This document shows positions 21,300 through 33,315 of a stretch of DNA of 64,000 nt, one piece after another. Source of the stretch: Isoetes taiwanensis. Its lineage: Eukaryota > Streptophyta > Lycopodiopsida > Isoetales > Isoetaceae. The stretch is taken from contig JAJEKV010000012.1 in NCBI GenBank assembly GCA_021234155.1, forward strand, positions 5,895,789 to 5,959,788, given 5' to 3'. Positions within the stretch are counted from its first letter, which is position 1. Every line of letters starts with the position of its first letter. The notes beneath the pieces were generated by a model. The model saw only the letters and a program-made list of their open reading frames with translations. It was not told where the DNA came from and searched no databases. The position numbers and the translations under genes are program-made.

Positions 21300-24200
21300 C
21301 ATTTAAGCAAGTCCAGGTCAAGAAGTTTAATTTGAATTATTATTCGTCAATTTGTAAGTTTGCTCGTGTCTCTGTGCGTATCGTTATACGTTTTTACTAG
21401 CGTTACAAACTTTTTGTTGTGCATTATGAGCTTTGTGCACCCGACGAATATTTCATCCCCACTGTGATGTTTCTTTATATATCCCACTGCAATTTTTCCA
21501 TATGTATCCTGACACTTACTTTGCTTTGCACAAGGAGGTTCGATAGGTTACTTTTTGTTCTCTCAATGAGATTCTATCAGATGAATGGCCGTCGAGTGTT
21601 TTTTCACGTTCCACTTATTCGTCCTAACAATGCGTATGTATGTTCCGTATAGAGTTCCAAGGTTAGTTTCACAAGGGAGTGGCCCTAGGGTGTTTTCACA
21701 TTCCCATGCTACATACATTTCTACATGTGTTGGGACCATGTTCTTGTTGATTTCCTAAGAGATCACTAACGCAGTGTTGTTTGAGAAATTTTGAATTTGC
21801 CATTGGCCGTTGTTGGTTGTCCAGCTTGGTGGTGCAGGTACTGACGGGTAAAATCCAAGTCCGAATTCTTAGCCTCGGCTCTCCTCGCTTCTGGCTTCTA
21901 TGTCGATGGCTGTTGCGGATCCTTGTTGGCTACTCTGGCATTCTAACAGAAGCTTTTGCACTCGTTCCTCCAGTCTCGTGTCTCTACAATATGGTCAGTT
22001 TCTCATGAGTGTGATCTTTGCCTGGGAGTATTTTTTGCTTGGAAACTCGACTTTTTTCAACATTTATTAGGGCTTGCATGTTGTTAGTTGGTTTGGACTT
22101 GCATGTTTTCCACTTGTTTGTGATCAGTTCCATTAGAAGTTATATCAAGTATGGAGCTTATGCTCTAGTTTAGCATGTGTATGTCATCGGGATGTTTATT
22201 TCGTTTGATAGAAATATTATTGTCTTTGTTTTGCAAACTACGGGTTGATATTTATTGTTTTTTGTAGCTATGTGGTCCGTTTTCGTTTTGTAGGTTTCAT
22301 GATGGGTGATTCATTCTCTATAATTTTCATGATGGGTGATTCATTCTATCTATTCTCGCGTGCGTGTATTTTTTTTTGCTTGCCTTGGTCCATTTGCCTC
22401 ATGACTTCCATTCTCTTTTCTTTTGAGGTCTCGCCTCTTTAGACTTCGTCTGAGCTTCTTGTCCCATTGCCAGATTATCCCATTTGGTCATATTGTTTTC
22501 CCAGCTTCGATTATTAATCGTTTGTGGTAGATTATACTTCGAGTTACCCCATGGCACCAAGATTCTGGGCTTCTTGTGCTTTTACCAGATTATCCCATTC
22601 GGTCATAGTATTTTCCCCATCCGAATTATTGGTTTCTTTTGTGTTGTGGTAAATCTTATTCTTGCCGTCAGAAGTGTGCTACGTATTACGAGTTTCATTG
22701 CTTTGTTTTCGTGATATTGTGGTAGATTCTTAGTCTTGCCATCGGAAGTTCGTTGAATATTGCAAGTTATAATCTATTCTGGTGGTTTTATTTGTTTCTC
22801 GTGGACGGTAAGATGCACATCTCTTCGTTTTATCGAGTTTGTAGTGCTGTTGTTTATGACATTTATCCCTCTGAATTGATTTGTCCCTATTCATGATGCT
22901 TATTCTTGTTTCATTTGAACTTATTTGTTTTCATTGGCTAATATTGTGTTTGTTCTATTTTGCCTAGCCTATTCCATTTGCTCTCTCAATGTTGCTTTGT
23001 CCAAGGTTGTCATGGGCTCCATTATTCTTGAGTGCCATATGGTCCATTTGTTCCCTCATTCTTTAGCTTATTAGTTTCTTTGTTGTACCATTCGCTTCAT
23101 TGGCCTAAATTTACTCTTGTTGTTCGTCTTTCCTTGATGTTTTTGGTGATATACGTTACCCTTTGATTCCATTTGCTTTCTCTTGCCTCTTCCTGATTTG
23201 CTCCTTTCGTTCGATTTCTTTTTCGTTTTTGTTGCCCCTTTTCTTCTCTTTCTTGTCTTTTTTCATATGTGTCTCATCCTTTCTCCTGTTGGTAGTATCA
23301 ATTATGTCATTCGCATTGCTGGTTCTTTTTACCATATGTATTCCCTTAAGTCCTCTTTGTTGGCTTTAACTCTTCTGTTTCTTCCATTTGTACGATGTTC
23401 CTCTTGTTACGATCCCATTTTTCTATCAGGTTCACTTTGTTTTCTTGTTTGATGGGTCCCTTCAATTTGATATTGACACATTGGGCATCCTGTTGACCAT
23501 TGTAAACTCGTTCTTCCGTTTTGCTGCTATATTTCATGTTCAGTTGGCTTTTTGGATGTGCAATTGTTGCCATGTTACCTGGTCACTAGTTTTCCTGTTC
23601 TTTCTACCATTGATTCGTAATCCTCTTAAGATTCATCATACTCCTGTTTGCCATAGTTGGATCGAGATCTTTTACATACTATGTTGTCATTTGGATGACA
23701 TTGAGAGTGATAGCTATCTTGACTTAAAGGAAAGGGATGTGAGGATACTTGTTTGTGTATTTGACTGGTGATTCGCATTAAACATTTTCACTTAAATCGA
23801 TTCTTATATGGTTGTATTCATATAATTTGCTTTGACCTTCGACATTTTGCGTTGTTTGTTTAATGCATATTTTTGGTCATATGCGTCTGGTAGATAATGC
23901 TTGTACTGCATAGTTTTATTGCGCCTTAGGATTTGTACATGTGCCTATCTGGTTTCATCTGATATATGCTTCTCCTCAATAGACCCATTCTTGGCATTGG
24001 TTTTTATATAACTCGTTTGTTTCATTTGATCACTTGACCCATGGGGATCTCTTATATATTGTTAAATTGGATTTTGTTTTTTATCATCGTACTTCCTTAT
24101 GGTCATCTTTAGTTACCTCCAGCATTTCTCGAGCAGGTTTTGTGGTATTGATGGACCATGTGCTCCGGGTTGTTCCTCTGTTTCTGATACTCTCTTATGG

Positions 24201-25540
24201 TTGTTCTGTACATAGGTTTCTCGTCTCAGTGCCAGGTGTGCGGTTAGTCTAGTTGGTCGTATAGGTTCCATTGTCATCCGTCTGCTTGGCTAGTTCCTTT
24301 TTCACCCCAGTGACTTTGTTTAACCATTGGCCTTTTGGTTTTTTGCCTTGTGTTTGCTCCATGGTTTTCATAGGTTCCTTTGCCCCTTTGTATGTATTGG
24401 CTCCAGTGTCATCTGGTCCTTTGCTTCAGTTTGATTTTTGCTTTCGATGTTACCCCTTTGTGCCATTTGCCCACTATTGGTCCCTCTTTTATGTTTTTAT
24501 TACGTTGGTTTTACTTGGTGTCTTTTTGCATCCCTTCAATACGCTTAGTCTATTTATCATGATTGTCTTTTTTTGCTCTAGGTTGCTCCAGGTCTCCCCT
24601 TGATATCATTATTCTAGTTATTTGTATTTCTATGAACTTGTTTTTGCGATATGGTCCATTTCACTCGCCATTGCTTCATTATCTCAATTTGTTTTCTAAC
24701 CTCATTTGCTCGTTGTTTCTATTGAATCTATTTTCAGGTACTTTAGGCCCTTATTTCGTTTATTCCATTTTGTCAGTAGATTTATTTGTGTGTCACATTT
24801 GTCACGAGGGTACTCTTTGCTCCCTTTAAATGTTTCTATGTTCTTGACTTTCACCCTTTGCTGTTGCCCTTGCTCCCTATATGTGTAGTTTTAGATACTA
24901 TTAATTTCCTACCTATTGGTTCGTCGCGTTTGGCACCATATTAGTCGGCTGGTCTCTAGCTCATTTTTTGTTCACTCTCTGTTTGGCAATTTTAGTTCCT
25001 TGTTGGTTCATCTTTCTATCATTCCTTTTGTTCCATGTATTCATTTGTTCTGTGTCTTTTTTCATTGTTTATTAGATTAATCCATGTGGATCATTGTTTC
25101 CTTTTCTCCGTCCCCGCTTTTCTGCCGAGTTTTGTCCCCTTCCACCTTCTCCACTTTTTCTTTTCCACTCTCTTTTATTCCGACCTTTTTACTTTACTTC
25201 ACTTGCCTGTTTTCTTAGTCGCCTTGTTTCTCATGCCTCTATCCGTTCTGGCTCCCACTTACCTGGCTCCTTTCTACCATATTATGTTCTTCCTTTCTAT
25301 GTGTTCTTCTTCACTCGTCATTCCTCCCATCGGCTCTTTCGATGTTCTGTCTATTCTTATGCCTTTGTTGTTGCCATTTTTAGATCTAATTTGTTCCACT
25401 GTCTCATCAGCCTTATCTGTGCATTCTTTTCCAGTGATCCTTGTAGACTCATTTCTCCCTTTCGTTATACTATGTTTCTCTTTAGCTTCTCTGGTTTTCA
25501 GTCCCCATGCTGAGTAGTTTTTGAGTTTGTTCCTCTTCTA
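21300..25540. other. Long T-rich, pyrimidine-skewed tract without genes
   Basis: For about 4.2 kb the + strand carries far more T than A, with recurring phrases such as 'ttccatttg', 'tggtccattt' and 'tttgttcc'. The many open frames here encode F/L/S/C-rich hydrophobic strings, as expected from T-rich codons in any frame, and I do not call them genes. It may be a highly diverged simple repeat or intron-like filler of the insertion. Confidence 0.5.
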
Positions 25541-25829
25541 TCGGCCAGTATATGCCTATCATAGGACCCATCCTAGGAATGCAACGGTTCTATTCGCGGC
25601 GACAATAGAACCCATTCCTTGGATGGGGACGTCCCTTTGTCATTCCTCCTATTTATTCAGCATCTCTTCATTGTTCTATCATCGGCGTTCTCTTGAGCTA
25701 GAATTCTCCTTCTTCTCTATCCTATCAGTTTCCCTCACCCTCCCTCCCTTGATGGTTGTGTGCATTTGATCATATTCGTTATTTCGTTTTCTTTTCTATG
25801 TCCTTTAAATTTGCATTCTTCATTTCCTC

Positions 25830-26170
25830 AACGTGGCTTTGTAGCCTCTGAGGCACACTTTTTGGCATGAGGCACACTCTGAGGCACTCTTTCTCGGCAT
25901 GGCACTAGTATTTTATTTACTCATTCATGTTTTCTCTCGGTGTGGCATTGTGGCCTCTGAGTCAACATTTATTATTCAGGTTTTCTCTCGGCGTGGCGCT
26001 GTTGCCTCCGATATCATATTTATTGTTTTTTCTCGGCGTGGCGCTGTAGCCTCCGAGGCAGCACTAATCGGTTGTTTTTTCCCGCGATGGTCATTCCGCG
26101 GACGGTTCCCGATTGGTTACATTTGTTGTTTCTTTCTCGGCGTGGCCCTGGAGCCTCCGAATCTTCTTGC
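25830..26170. repeat. Degenerate tandem repeat, 'tctcggcgtggcgctgtagcc' type
   Basis: At least six variants of 'tttctcggcgtggc' followed by 'tgtagcctccgaggca' recur at roughly 50-90 bp spacing (about 25840, 25890, 25935, 25985, 26030 and 26130). They are confined to unit 2 of the T-rich insertion. Confidence 0.7.
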
Positions 26171-26575
26171 CTATGGCATCTAACTCATTGACGGGTTATT
26201 TTTCTTTCATCCTTGATTCTGCAGGATTGTTTAAGGTCTTGTGGTTGCCATAGTACGTGGGGTCGTGCTTCAACTATTTGCTTGAGTTTCCTTAAAAACC
26301 TAAGAAGGCGTGGTTCTTCTTCCCGATGAGGAGCAGTCACCGAGTTTTCTCACTTTTGCATCGACCAAGTAGCGGATAAAACCATCTTTTATGTTGTATT
26401 CTTCAGTTTCATCATGCTCTCGATGATTGTCTAGTTTCGGAGCATTTAAAGTTCATATTTTCCAAATTTATCTATCCCTAGTGAGGGATCCATGTGTACT
26501 CAATGTTTTACAAAGCTCAATGAGAACACCACTTCACTTCGGCCAGTATATGCCTATCATAGGACCCATCCTAGG

Positions 26576-27255
26576 AAGGCAGGTCATGGAGACCGGAGAC
26601 CTGCCATCTGAAGAAGAGTTCCTCGCCATTCAGGAACGGATGGGGATCAGAGGCAAGACCACTAGCATCCTGATGCCGAGCCCCTCGACACCACCTCCAG
26701 CAAGAGGAGCAGGAATCGACCTCAGGCGAGTCGACTCAACAATCGAAGACTCTGGGAGCTCACCGAGATATAGAGGTCGAATTTAATATCTTGAGGCGGC
26801 ATAGAGCGGGAGGCCAAACAAGTGGGGGAATCATCCGGACGCTGTGCACGACAGTCGCCGAGGTACTACACCGCCCACTTCTTTGCTAGGCGGGGAGAAT
26901 AGCGGTGGTACACCGCAAATTCAGCCCTAGGGGGGAGGAAGGAGTGTTCATGCTGATTGCACTCTCAGGCTTCGGCAGGCATGCTCGAATAGCAGCAAAT
27001 GTCGACTATGCTGTCCTAGTCAAGAGAGCAATGGCACTTTCGACCTCCCTCGACTTAAGCCATACCTCATCGGCGTCAGCGAGATTAGCGGTGGCAGCGG
27101 CCCCCACATCCGACCCATGAGTGGAAGACTTGGCGAGAGCCTTGCAGGGCGGCTCGTCAGCAAGCGTCTTCAGGAACTTGGGTCATTCGGTAGGAACGGC
27201 CCAAGTTAAGAAGTTCCTTGAGGACAACCCGTCCTACCGATGATTTCAAGACTAG
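26576..27255 (+). pseudogene. ORF2 C-terminal part, element 1
   Basis: The sequence resumes at the same codon context as in element 4 (METGDLPSEEEFLAIQERMG) and ends at the TAG 27253-27255 after a sequence that is NPSYRRFQD in element 4. Conserved stretches include VVHRKFSPRGEEGVFMLIAL and AANVDYAVLVKRAMAL. Frames are broken at several places. The terminal part has a predicted mixed alpha/beta character but no recognised family. Confidence 0.55.
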
Positions 27256-27412
27256 TTAGACTCTTGATCCCGGAGACTTTTTGTACCAAAATATTATATA
27301 ATATAAATATAATTTCTTTTGCACCTTAAATGTTTTGTTGATATATTTAGTTCCACAACTATGCCAACAAACCACATATAATGCAAAGGAACAAGTAAAA
27401 CTAATCATAGCG

Positions 27413-30400
27413 ATGAATTATTTGTGTATGCGGTTAGAGGCCTAGGCTCGTGGGAACGACAACGCCAAGACCTTAGGGAAGAACAGAACCGCCCAGTGCC
27501 ACCTCCCAAGGAACCCGCTTTGAGGAATTTGGACCCATGACCCTTAAGAGGAAATATCCTGATGAGGACGGACCTTGAGCAGATAAAGGCCTTTGCCGGC
27601 CGCATGGCAAGGAGAGCAGGTTCGGTGGCAACGCCACTTGCCGCAAAGCATCAGCTTCGAGAGCAGGAAGAGATAAGAAGAGGAGCAAGAGAAGGAGATC
27701 CTCCAGCCCTGAATCTTCCGACTAAGCTCGATTCAGACCGACCGAGGGAAGACGAAGAGCGTGCCCAGACCTAACGAGACGCGAAAGGCGAGGAACACCG
27801 CAGATGTAAGGCAAAGGACACTGTGGCCTCACTACCGTAAGAAGGTAGATTCTCGTGACGGGCAATGTATGGAAGGCCCGAATCGAACAGTTCTGGGAGA
27901 ACAGTCGATTAGAAGCAGAGGCATGGCCGACGAAATGAGTGAGATACGGCAATGCTTATGGCATGAAGGATAAAGACAAAGGCAGAGTGGCAACAACCAA
28001 CTTGAAAGGAGCCGCACGGATTTGGTGGAAGGGTTATGCAAAGGCACATGGCTTAAGCGGGGATGCTTGTAAGTTCGTGAAGTTTGCTAAAGCCTTCAAA
28101 AGCGCCATTACGTCCCAAGGAAACATAAGTCCAAGATGATGCAAAAAATTCTACGAGGTTCGCGGCAAGGCAACAAATCGGTCCGTATATACTGAGAGGA
28201 ATTCATGAGGTCGAGGGTTGTATGTGCCAAAATTGGGTGAGAAAGCATGCAAAAGTGAAAGCTATATTGAGGGGCTGAATGAGGAGATCCGCTTAAGCTT
28301 GTGAGGGCAATAAACCCTAAGACGATGATCGAAGCGAGTCCAAGGCTATAAGCTTGCAAGGGGCGGGACCTCGGAATAGCGGGGCGAGGCAGCAATATTT
28401 CGGGGATAAAGGCAAGGCGACGGGAAGCTATAGCCCCTAGGGCAGCCGGTCCAGGTCAGCTAGAGCCCCATATGGTGGCGGCCGGAAAAAACAGGAGAAG
28501 AAGCGGTGTGTCCTTCAAGGACAAGCAGAGGGGTCAAACTACTCCAAAGCGGTCACGATCCTTTTTGCAAAAGCGATGCCCAAGGAAAAGAGACAGGAGT
28601 GCATAGAAAAGCGGCTTTGCCGGGTGCTTCCAGCCGAGCCATAGGACATAGCGGCCTGCCCCTCGTCATGAGTGCGGCAAGACTAGCGGAGTTGGGAGAT
28701 TGGGACACTCATGGACAAAGGGCGGCGAGGAAGGCCGCGACTACATTCAGTGAGTGTCATATCTTTGCCGCGCAATAGATACGAGCAAGCGAGAGCGGTA
28801 TAAAGTAATCTCCACGGTAGGGAAGGCCAAGACCAAGTCCTTCATAGTCTTGATAGACTTCGAGGAAGTAGCCATAACTTTGCATCCCCCGCAATGGTTC
28901 AAATGTTGAAGTTGAAACCACTAAAGTCAAAGCCAAGGCCGTTGTCTTAGCAAGTGGAGCAAAAAGGCGGAAGGGCGGGCAAGAGAATTAACCGACTTGA
29001 CTTGCCGAGGATTAATATCCGGATGGGGGCGGTAATGGGCATTGGCAAATCTGACTTGATCATAGGAATGGAGTACCTTGGACCAGCGGGGGCCATTATC
29101 GATTGTGGAAAAAGGTGACCTTCCCAACACCCGACGGCAAGATCATCGAGATCACGTAAAGAAGTTGTTCCCATCATGCAATGCATGTCTTCTAAGCGGT
29201 ACTGTTCAAGTGCATCAAGAAGCGGCGGGTGTCATACATCTTCAAGCTTGAGATTGATGAGCCGTAGTCGAGGAAAGCAAAGAAGCGGGGTGCTCGGCAA
29301 GTTGCAAGCAAATAGCTCAGTGATCACGCGGAGTTCCATGATCTCTTTCGAGATGAGATCAAGCGGCTTCCTCCTTATAGAGTCGAGTGTGAGATAGCAC
29401 TTTCGAGCGGGAGCAAAGCCGACAAGCAAGGCTCCATCTGAGAATGACGGCGCAGAGTTGACTGAGTGAAGAAGCAATTGCGGGAGTTGCTTTCGACCTA
29501 GGCTTCATTAGACCTAGTGTCTCGCCATTTGGGCGCCCATTCTCTTTGTAAAGAAGAAGGATGGCGGTTTAAGGATGTGCATAGACTATAGGCGGTTGAA
29601 CAAGCACACCATTAAGAACAAGTATCGCTCCCGGTCGGATGACTTGATGGATCAACTCCAAGATGCAAAGGTCTTCTCAAAAATCGACTTAAGGTCGAGG
29701 TTATCATCAGATCGGGATAAAGGAAGAAGATGTCCATAAGACGCCTTGAGCGGTATGGGCATTATGAGTTCACGGTAATGCCTTTTAAACTATCGAATGC
29801 CCCACGGCGTTCATGAGGCTCATGAGCGACATCTTCGAGGAGTTTTTAGACACCTTTGTGATTGTATTCTTTGATGACATTTTGGTGTATAGCAGATCCC
29901 GTGAAGAGCACGCATACAACACTTAAGGAGAGTGCTAGAGAAGTTGAAGAGGCACCGGTTATGCGCCAAGTTGTCGAAAGTGTCGCCACTAATGCAGAAG
30001 GTGGAATACCCGGGTCATGTGATCTCAGCCGAAGGAATCTCGGCGGATCCTCGCCAAGATTGAAGCCGCCATTGATTGGCGGTCGCCGAAGAATGTGCAT
30101 GAAGTGGGTTTTCTCGGCCTAGCCACTACAGGAAGTTTGTGAAGAACTTTGCTAAGATAGCGGCCCCGGATTAATCGGACTTGACGAGGGCGGAGAAGTG
30201 AAAGATTAGGCGAGCATTGGCACAAGAAAGCCCAAAGCGGGGTTTGAATTGTTGAAGGAAGCTTTAACAACCCCGTCTTTAACCTTGGGACCGGAGAAAG
30301 ACAAGCTTGTAGCGACAGACGCGAGTAAGATAGCTACAGGTGCAGTGCTCATGCAAGAAGAGCGTGTGGTAGCGTATGATTCCAGGAAGATGAACGACGC

Positions 30401-32212
30401 CGAAACGCGCTACCCCACCCACGATCAGGAATTGCTTGCGGTTGTCAGGGCATTAAGAATTTGGAGGCATTATCTTTTGGGAAGGAAGTTCCAATTGGAT
30501 ACAGACCATCAGAGCCTCCAGTATGTATTCACGCAACCACACCTCAACCTGAGGCAGAGAAGGTGGATGGAGTTCCTTGAAGAGTATGACTTTGATATAG
30601 TCTATAAGCCAGGGAAGCTCAATGTGGTAGCGGATGCGCTTTCAAGGCATCCCCTGACAACTAGAGTGCATTGCAATGCAATTTCGACGCTCTCCAGTGA
30701 CTTTGGTAAGAAGATTGAAGAGTCCTTGTCAACGGATGTGGATTTCAAGGAAGTATGGGCAAGCCTCTCTAGGGAGGCTAGAACAGATAAGGAGCGGGAA
30801 GCCTTTAAACATTATAAGAAGGAAGGCAACCTGTTATACCATAAGAACAAGTTGTGCGTACCCGAATCATCAGGTGTAAGGAAATTGATTCTCCATGACA
30901 CGCACAACAACCCAATAGCTGGCCATGCGGGATTCATGAAAACATATTTCAAAGTGCACAGCAGCTATTATTGGCCAGGAATGAAGAAGCAAGTAGCTCG
31001 CTACATCAGAGAATGTCAGTTATGTCAGCAGACGAAGGCAGAGCAGCTTCGAATTCCGGGAGCATTAGAGCCATTAGCGGTGCCAAACGCTAAGTGGGAG
31101 GTGATCAGCATGGACTTCATCATAGGGCTTCCAAGAACAGTAAGAGGAAAGGATGCCTTGATGGTAATGGTCGACAAGTTGTCGAAGATGGCACATTTTG
31201 TGCCTTGCAGGACCACAGATACGGCTATGGATACAGCAAAGCTCTTCACCAAGGAGATCTTCAGGCTTCATGGCATGCCAAGGGAGATTATCTCCGACAG
31301 GGATCCGAAGTTTATGAGTGCCTTCTGGCAAGACCTCTTTGCGACCATTCAGACGAAGCTATCCATGAGCACGGCATATCATCCTCAGACGGATGGCCAA
31401 ACGGAGCGGACCAACAGGATTTTGGAAGACATGATACGAAACTATGTCTGGAATAAGCAAGGTATGTGGGAAGAATTTATTCACTTGGTAGAGTTTGCAT
31501 ACAATAGCACCAAGCAGGAATCATCCCAAATGTCGCCAAGTATGATTAATTACGGCTATCGATTGCTAACTCCCGACACTTGGCACAACCCCGTGTCAAA
31601 AGTGGAAGTTTCGCTTGGCCAGATGTTGGCCGACATCACGGCAGCTCATGGAAGAGGTTCGAGGGTATCGCTAGCGGCAAGAAGTCGACAAAAGAGCATC
31701 GTAGACAAGCATCGAGCGGTCGAGAGAGTTCAAAGTTGGAGATGATGTATGGCTCAAGATCAAGGTCAAGCGGTGGCTTCGGGATAGGGAATTGCAAGAA
31801 GCTTGCTCCAAGGTGGGCTGGACCTTCCCGGAATAGTCAAGAGAGTAGGTAATCAATCCTACAAGCTAGACTTGCCAAAGACACCTAAAGATTCATAAGG
31901 TCTTCCACGTGAGTTTGTTGAAGAAGCACACTCCAAATCCGGGCGAAGTCTTGGACACTCAACGTTGTTGGAAATGATGCGGAGGAGCTGCTGGAAATAA
32001 TTCCAGAATTGATTCTTGATAAAGCTTTCAAGAAAACAAGGAGGTCGGAGTTCCTCCAATACTTGGTCAAGTGGAAACACTTACCAGTGGAAGACGCGAC
32101 GTGGGTACTTAAGAAAGATCTAGTAAAGCAATACCCGCAGTTTATGGAGCAATGGGACGGCAAGGTCATCTCCGAAGAAATCGGCTCAGGCATGTCGATT
32201 TGTGTAGATTAA
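27413..32212 (+). pseudogene. Gag-pol polyprotein, element 1 (frameshifted)
   Basis: Ty3-type order. Gag core at about 27940-28340 (NLKGAARIWWKGY). Aspartic protease with the catalytic Asp codon at 28856-28858 and damage in the following Ser codon. RT with [13 protein letters not shown] at about 29587 and the FFDDILVY catalytic motif at about 29867. RNase H from 30249 (VATDASKIATGAVL, TDHQSLQYV). Integrase zinc-binding H2C2 region at about 30890-31030, ending CQLC. DDE core at 31100-31520 (ISMDFIIGLP, SDRDPKFMSAFW, TDGQTERTN). Chromodomain at 32009-32130 (FLQYLVKWKHLPVEDATWV). The part 30249-31745 is one clean ORF of 498 codons; the parts before and after are broken. The ATG at 27413 is only a candidate start. 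Confidence 0.85.
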
Positions 32213-32239
32213 TTCTATGTATAGTTAAGATTAATCTAC
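32204..32239 (+). terminator. Stem-loop overlapping the pol stop codon, element 1
   Basis: A perfect 10-bp inverted repeat, GTAGATTAAT (32204-32213) and ATTAATCTAC (32230-32239), contains the TAA stop of pol. It is conserved at 54380-54415 (element 3), and near 42794 (element 2, one arm mismatch) and near 62014 (element 4). Role unknown; it could be an RNA structure for 3' processing or packaging. Confidence 0.55.
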
Positions 32240-33302
32240 GCATGCAACCTATGCTAGGTATGGGTCGCATGCGTTGTGACCGATGATGAGACCACTACGG
32301 TGATCTCTAGGGCGTGGTGTAATGTCAATGTAGGCATGACCGCGTTTCCGCTTGGGTGGTGGAAGGTAGATTAGAAAGTCTACTTCTGTCCCACGGAAGT
32401 AGACGACCTCGAGAGAAAGGAGGTCATGAAGGAATGCACTGATAGGAAAAGCACCTCTAGCCCCATATATGCTTTGATAGGAGGAATCAGGCCTTCACGC
32501 CCCATATACGGGAAGGACCTATCCTCCACGCTGGGCAACTAGGGTGTAGGCATGAGCGGCATATAGGCATATAGGCGCTGTCTCCACGGCCATAATGGAA
32601 GATTCACCCTCTTCCTACGCTGGGAGATTAGCCATGCATCCATGTAGATAGGTGGGGTGGTCACCATATAACCAAAATTTTATTAATAATTAATAATAGC
32701 CAATAGAGCGCTCCGGAGGGCAAGGAGGTCGAACTACGAAGGCTTGCAACACAAATTTTGTTATAATGTGTTGCAAGGGATGAAGAGTACCTAATAAGTG
32801 TACATTTTGTATGAAATTGATAAACTTTGATAAACTTAAATGTTGTATTAAGTAAGGTTAATAATTACCTTGCGTGGATTAAGTTATGGAGTGATAAGTT
32901 AATTGGATAATGAAATAGTACAGTAATGTCTTAAACATTACCTTAGAGTAATTCTAATAATTAAGATAGTAAGTGTGTAATTATAGATATTGTAAAATTA
33001 ATGCAGGATTTTAAGGTGCGAAGATGTGTTGCAAGGAATGAAGAGTACCTCGAACGTTAATTGAAAATTTTGATAAACTAAATTGTCGTGATAAGTGAAT
33101 TATTGGGTAACTTGTTTTAATGATGTTACGAATTGATAAGTTATTTCATAAGATAATGGCGTAATAATGTTCTAAAAATATTACCTTAAGGTAATCTTAA
33201 TAAATGTGCAAGTATTATAGTACATTGTATGCATAAGGTTGATTGCAGGTTAAGAAGATTCCAAGGTGGGGAGACCCACGATGCTGCGGACAGCATCATT
33301 TC
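32240..33302 (+). other. Conserved structured 3' untranslated region, element 1
   Basis: About 1.1 kb with no ORF, present in all four elements including the pol-less one. It holds several short inverted repeats, for example GTCTACTTC/GAAGTAGAC and GACCTC/GAGGTC at about 32378-32428. Conservation in non-autonomous copies suggests a cis-acting RNA or DNA role. Confidence 0.5.
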
Positions 33303-33315
33303 AAGGTGGGGAGAA
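33303..33315 (+). other. Polypurine tract of element 1
   Basis: AAGGTGGGGAGAA lies directly before LTR B. A second AAGGTGGGGAGA occurs 40 bp upstream (33263-33274), giving a duplicated PPT that is also seen in elements 2 and 4. Confidence 0.8.

Larger units (their letters stand above)
19653..26575. mobile_element. 6.9-kb unclassified T-rich insertion in ORF2 of element 1
   Basis: Elements 3 and 4 read continuously through this point ('gcatacaaag' ... 'aaggc' or 'aggtcatggagacc'), so the ends are clear to within a few bases. The insert consists of two head-to-tail units. Unit 1 (19659-25577) and unit 2 (25578-26575) share their first about 157 bp (19659-19816 and 25578-25732) and their last 37 bp (25541-25577 and 26539-26575, ending ACCCATCCTAGG). 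Near the start is a hairpin, perfect in unit 1: GGTTCTATTGC / GCAATAGAACC. No transposase, Rep/helicase or reverse transcriptase is visible, and neither TG...CA ends nor a clear target duplication. Class unknown. Confidence 0.6.

Noticed and set aside
21820-21880. tRNA- or SINE-like stretch with weak A- and B-box resemblance
   Set aside because: The B-box match is poor (AAGTCCGAATTC), no cloverleaf can be drawn, and no A-rich tail or target duplication is seen.
22245-25517. Series of ORFs predicting multi-pass hydrophobic proteins
   Set aside because: T-rich DNA gives F, L, S and C codons in every frame. There are no conserved motifs, the ORFs overlap in several frames, and none has a supported start.
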